DNA of 64,000 nucleotides from Anaeromyces robustus (Eukaryota > Neocallimastigomycota > Neocallimastigomycetes > Neocallimastigales > Neocallimastigaceae), in NCBI GenBank assembly GCA_002104895.1, contig MCFG01000035.1, positions 158,501-222,500 on the forward strand. The letters are read 5' to 3'. Under the pieces are notes generated by a model. It was not told the DNA's origin and did no database searches. It worked only from the letters and a program-made list of their open reading frames with translations. Below are positions 63,225 to 64,000 of this stretch, piece by piece. Each line of letters starts with the position of its first letter. The first letter of the stretch is position 1. Both the position numbers and the translations under genes were made by a program.

Positions 63225-64000
63225 TTTTCTCTTTAATCATAAACATCCCATTGGTTCTTAAACGAAGAATTCTTTCTTTCCATATTATCGGTATTTTAAA
63301 TTACTACTCTCTCCTTTTAGGTTGTAACAAGACTAAAACTAAAAAAGCCCAATTTATATTTAATAGAGGATTATTTTGGAGTCTTGGATATAAATCTATT
63401 AACCCTAACACTTGTACCTATTCCATATTTCGCGAATTTTGGTATACTCCCTTCTCAGCGATTTGTGCTATAGCTCAAATTCGTTGTTTCGATAAGTGAG
63501 GAAAATCTTCATGTATTGTATTAATTAAAGAACTAATCACAAATATTCCTACTATGTCTTATTATTATTCATGAACTAAAGAATCTCGTACCCTAAAAAA
63601 GAAATTAAAAGGTCGTTCAAAAAAGGAAATTATCGATAAGTATTATAACTAGATATGTACTAACAAAAATCCTGCTAAAAGAGCTTCTATATACTTGGAA
63701 TGTAAATATGGATCTTCCAAAGATATACAGGATCCTGCTCTATCATGATCCCAATACCAATTGGGGTTCTTCTGGATTACGAAAATATGTAGCGGTTTTC
63801 AATTTAACTATAAGTTTCTTCTTAAAGGTAAATCTACACTTGAAAACTTCCCTACGTGGTGCTGCCCTTGCTTTTGTGAAAAAAAAAAAAACGTAAAGTT
63901 TTTCTCATTGGATATTCAATTGTAAGGTCTTTGAACAGGATAAAAATACATTTCTTAAACGCGCTGATGACTTATACGTGAAGTTTTCCTTAATTAATTA
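63225..64000 (+). pseudogene. Decayed non-LTR retrotransposon (LINE) 3' region
   Basis: The composition changes abruptly to more balanced bases. Reading through stop codons in one frame gives phrases typical of the C-terminal part of LINE reverse transcriptases: GCNKTKTKKAQ, INRGLFWSLG-like (here FNRGLFWSLGYKS), FREFWYTPFSAICAIAQIRC, then a Lys/Ser-rich KESRTLKKKLKGRSKKE segment. At least four in-frame stops (first near 63497) and a later frame change show it is dead. It runs off the right edge, so its full length cannot be judged. The family assignment is from motif memory. Confidence 0.6.

Noticed and set aside
63251-63896. Two small functional genes
   Set aside because: They are fragments of a decayed LINE reverse-transcriptase region, interrupted by stop codons and a frame change.

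Overview
The window is nuclear DNA of an early-diverging, zoospore-forming fungus, most likely an anaerobic gut fungus (Neocallimastigomycota; relatives are Piromyces, Neocallimastix, Anaeromyces). Three things point there: extreme A+T content with long poly-A/T, (AAAT)n and (ATT)n tracts in nearly all non-coding DNA; short AT-rich GT-AG introns; and a gene mix of a CotH protein fused to CBM18 chitin-binding modules, large ankyrin-repeat proteins, a phage/bacterial-type P-loop protein, and flagellate or animal-like genes that yeasts have lost. The genus is inferred, not shown.

Layout. 1-9.8 kb: accessory part with two intronless ankyrin-repeat genes transcribed away from each other and a small P-loop NTPase of probable bacterial or phage origin. 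11.2-13.9 kb: secreted CotH + 2xCBM18 protein (minus). 14-19.7 kb: gene desert with one intron-containing tRNA-Ile(UAU) and a foldback element. 19.7-52.9 kb: a conserved, intron-rich block. It holds an augmin subunit HAUS3 (minus, 13 exons), an Arp9-like actin-related protein (plus, 7 exons), the TORC2 subunit RICTOR/Ste20 (minus, 25 exons), a GM130-like golgin (minus, 8 exons including a predicted 7-nt microexon), the U11/U12-65K minor-spliceosome protein RNPC3 (plus, 8 exons), the ciliary protein ARMC3 (plus, 13 exons) and eIF2B delta (plus, 10 exons). 52.9-59.6 kb: gene desert with a MITE-like hairpin. 59.6-62.1 kb: glutamine-fructose-6-phosphate aminotransferase (GFAT). 62.9-64 kb: a small nested tandem repeat followed by a decayed LINE reverse-transcriptase 3' region running off the window.

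I built the gene models by joining open frames at GT...AG sites. For every multi-exon gene the exon lengths keep one continuous frame, and the resulting protein lengths (HAUS3 597, RICTOR 1259, ARMC3 797, RNPC3 436, GM130-like 828, Arp9-like 483, eIF2B delta 571, GFAT 682, CotH 742 aa) fit the families. The genes do not form a pathway. The central block reads as ordinary housekeeping genes with an ancestral opisthokont flavour (augmin, cilium, minor spliceosome, golgin). CotH-CBM18 and GFAT both relate to the chitinous surface. The most unusual structures are ARMC3's run of seven consecutive exons of exactly 123 bp, all with phase-1 introns, and the 7-nt exon in the golgin gene. I saw no prokaryote-style system, CRISPR array or operon.
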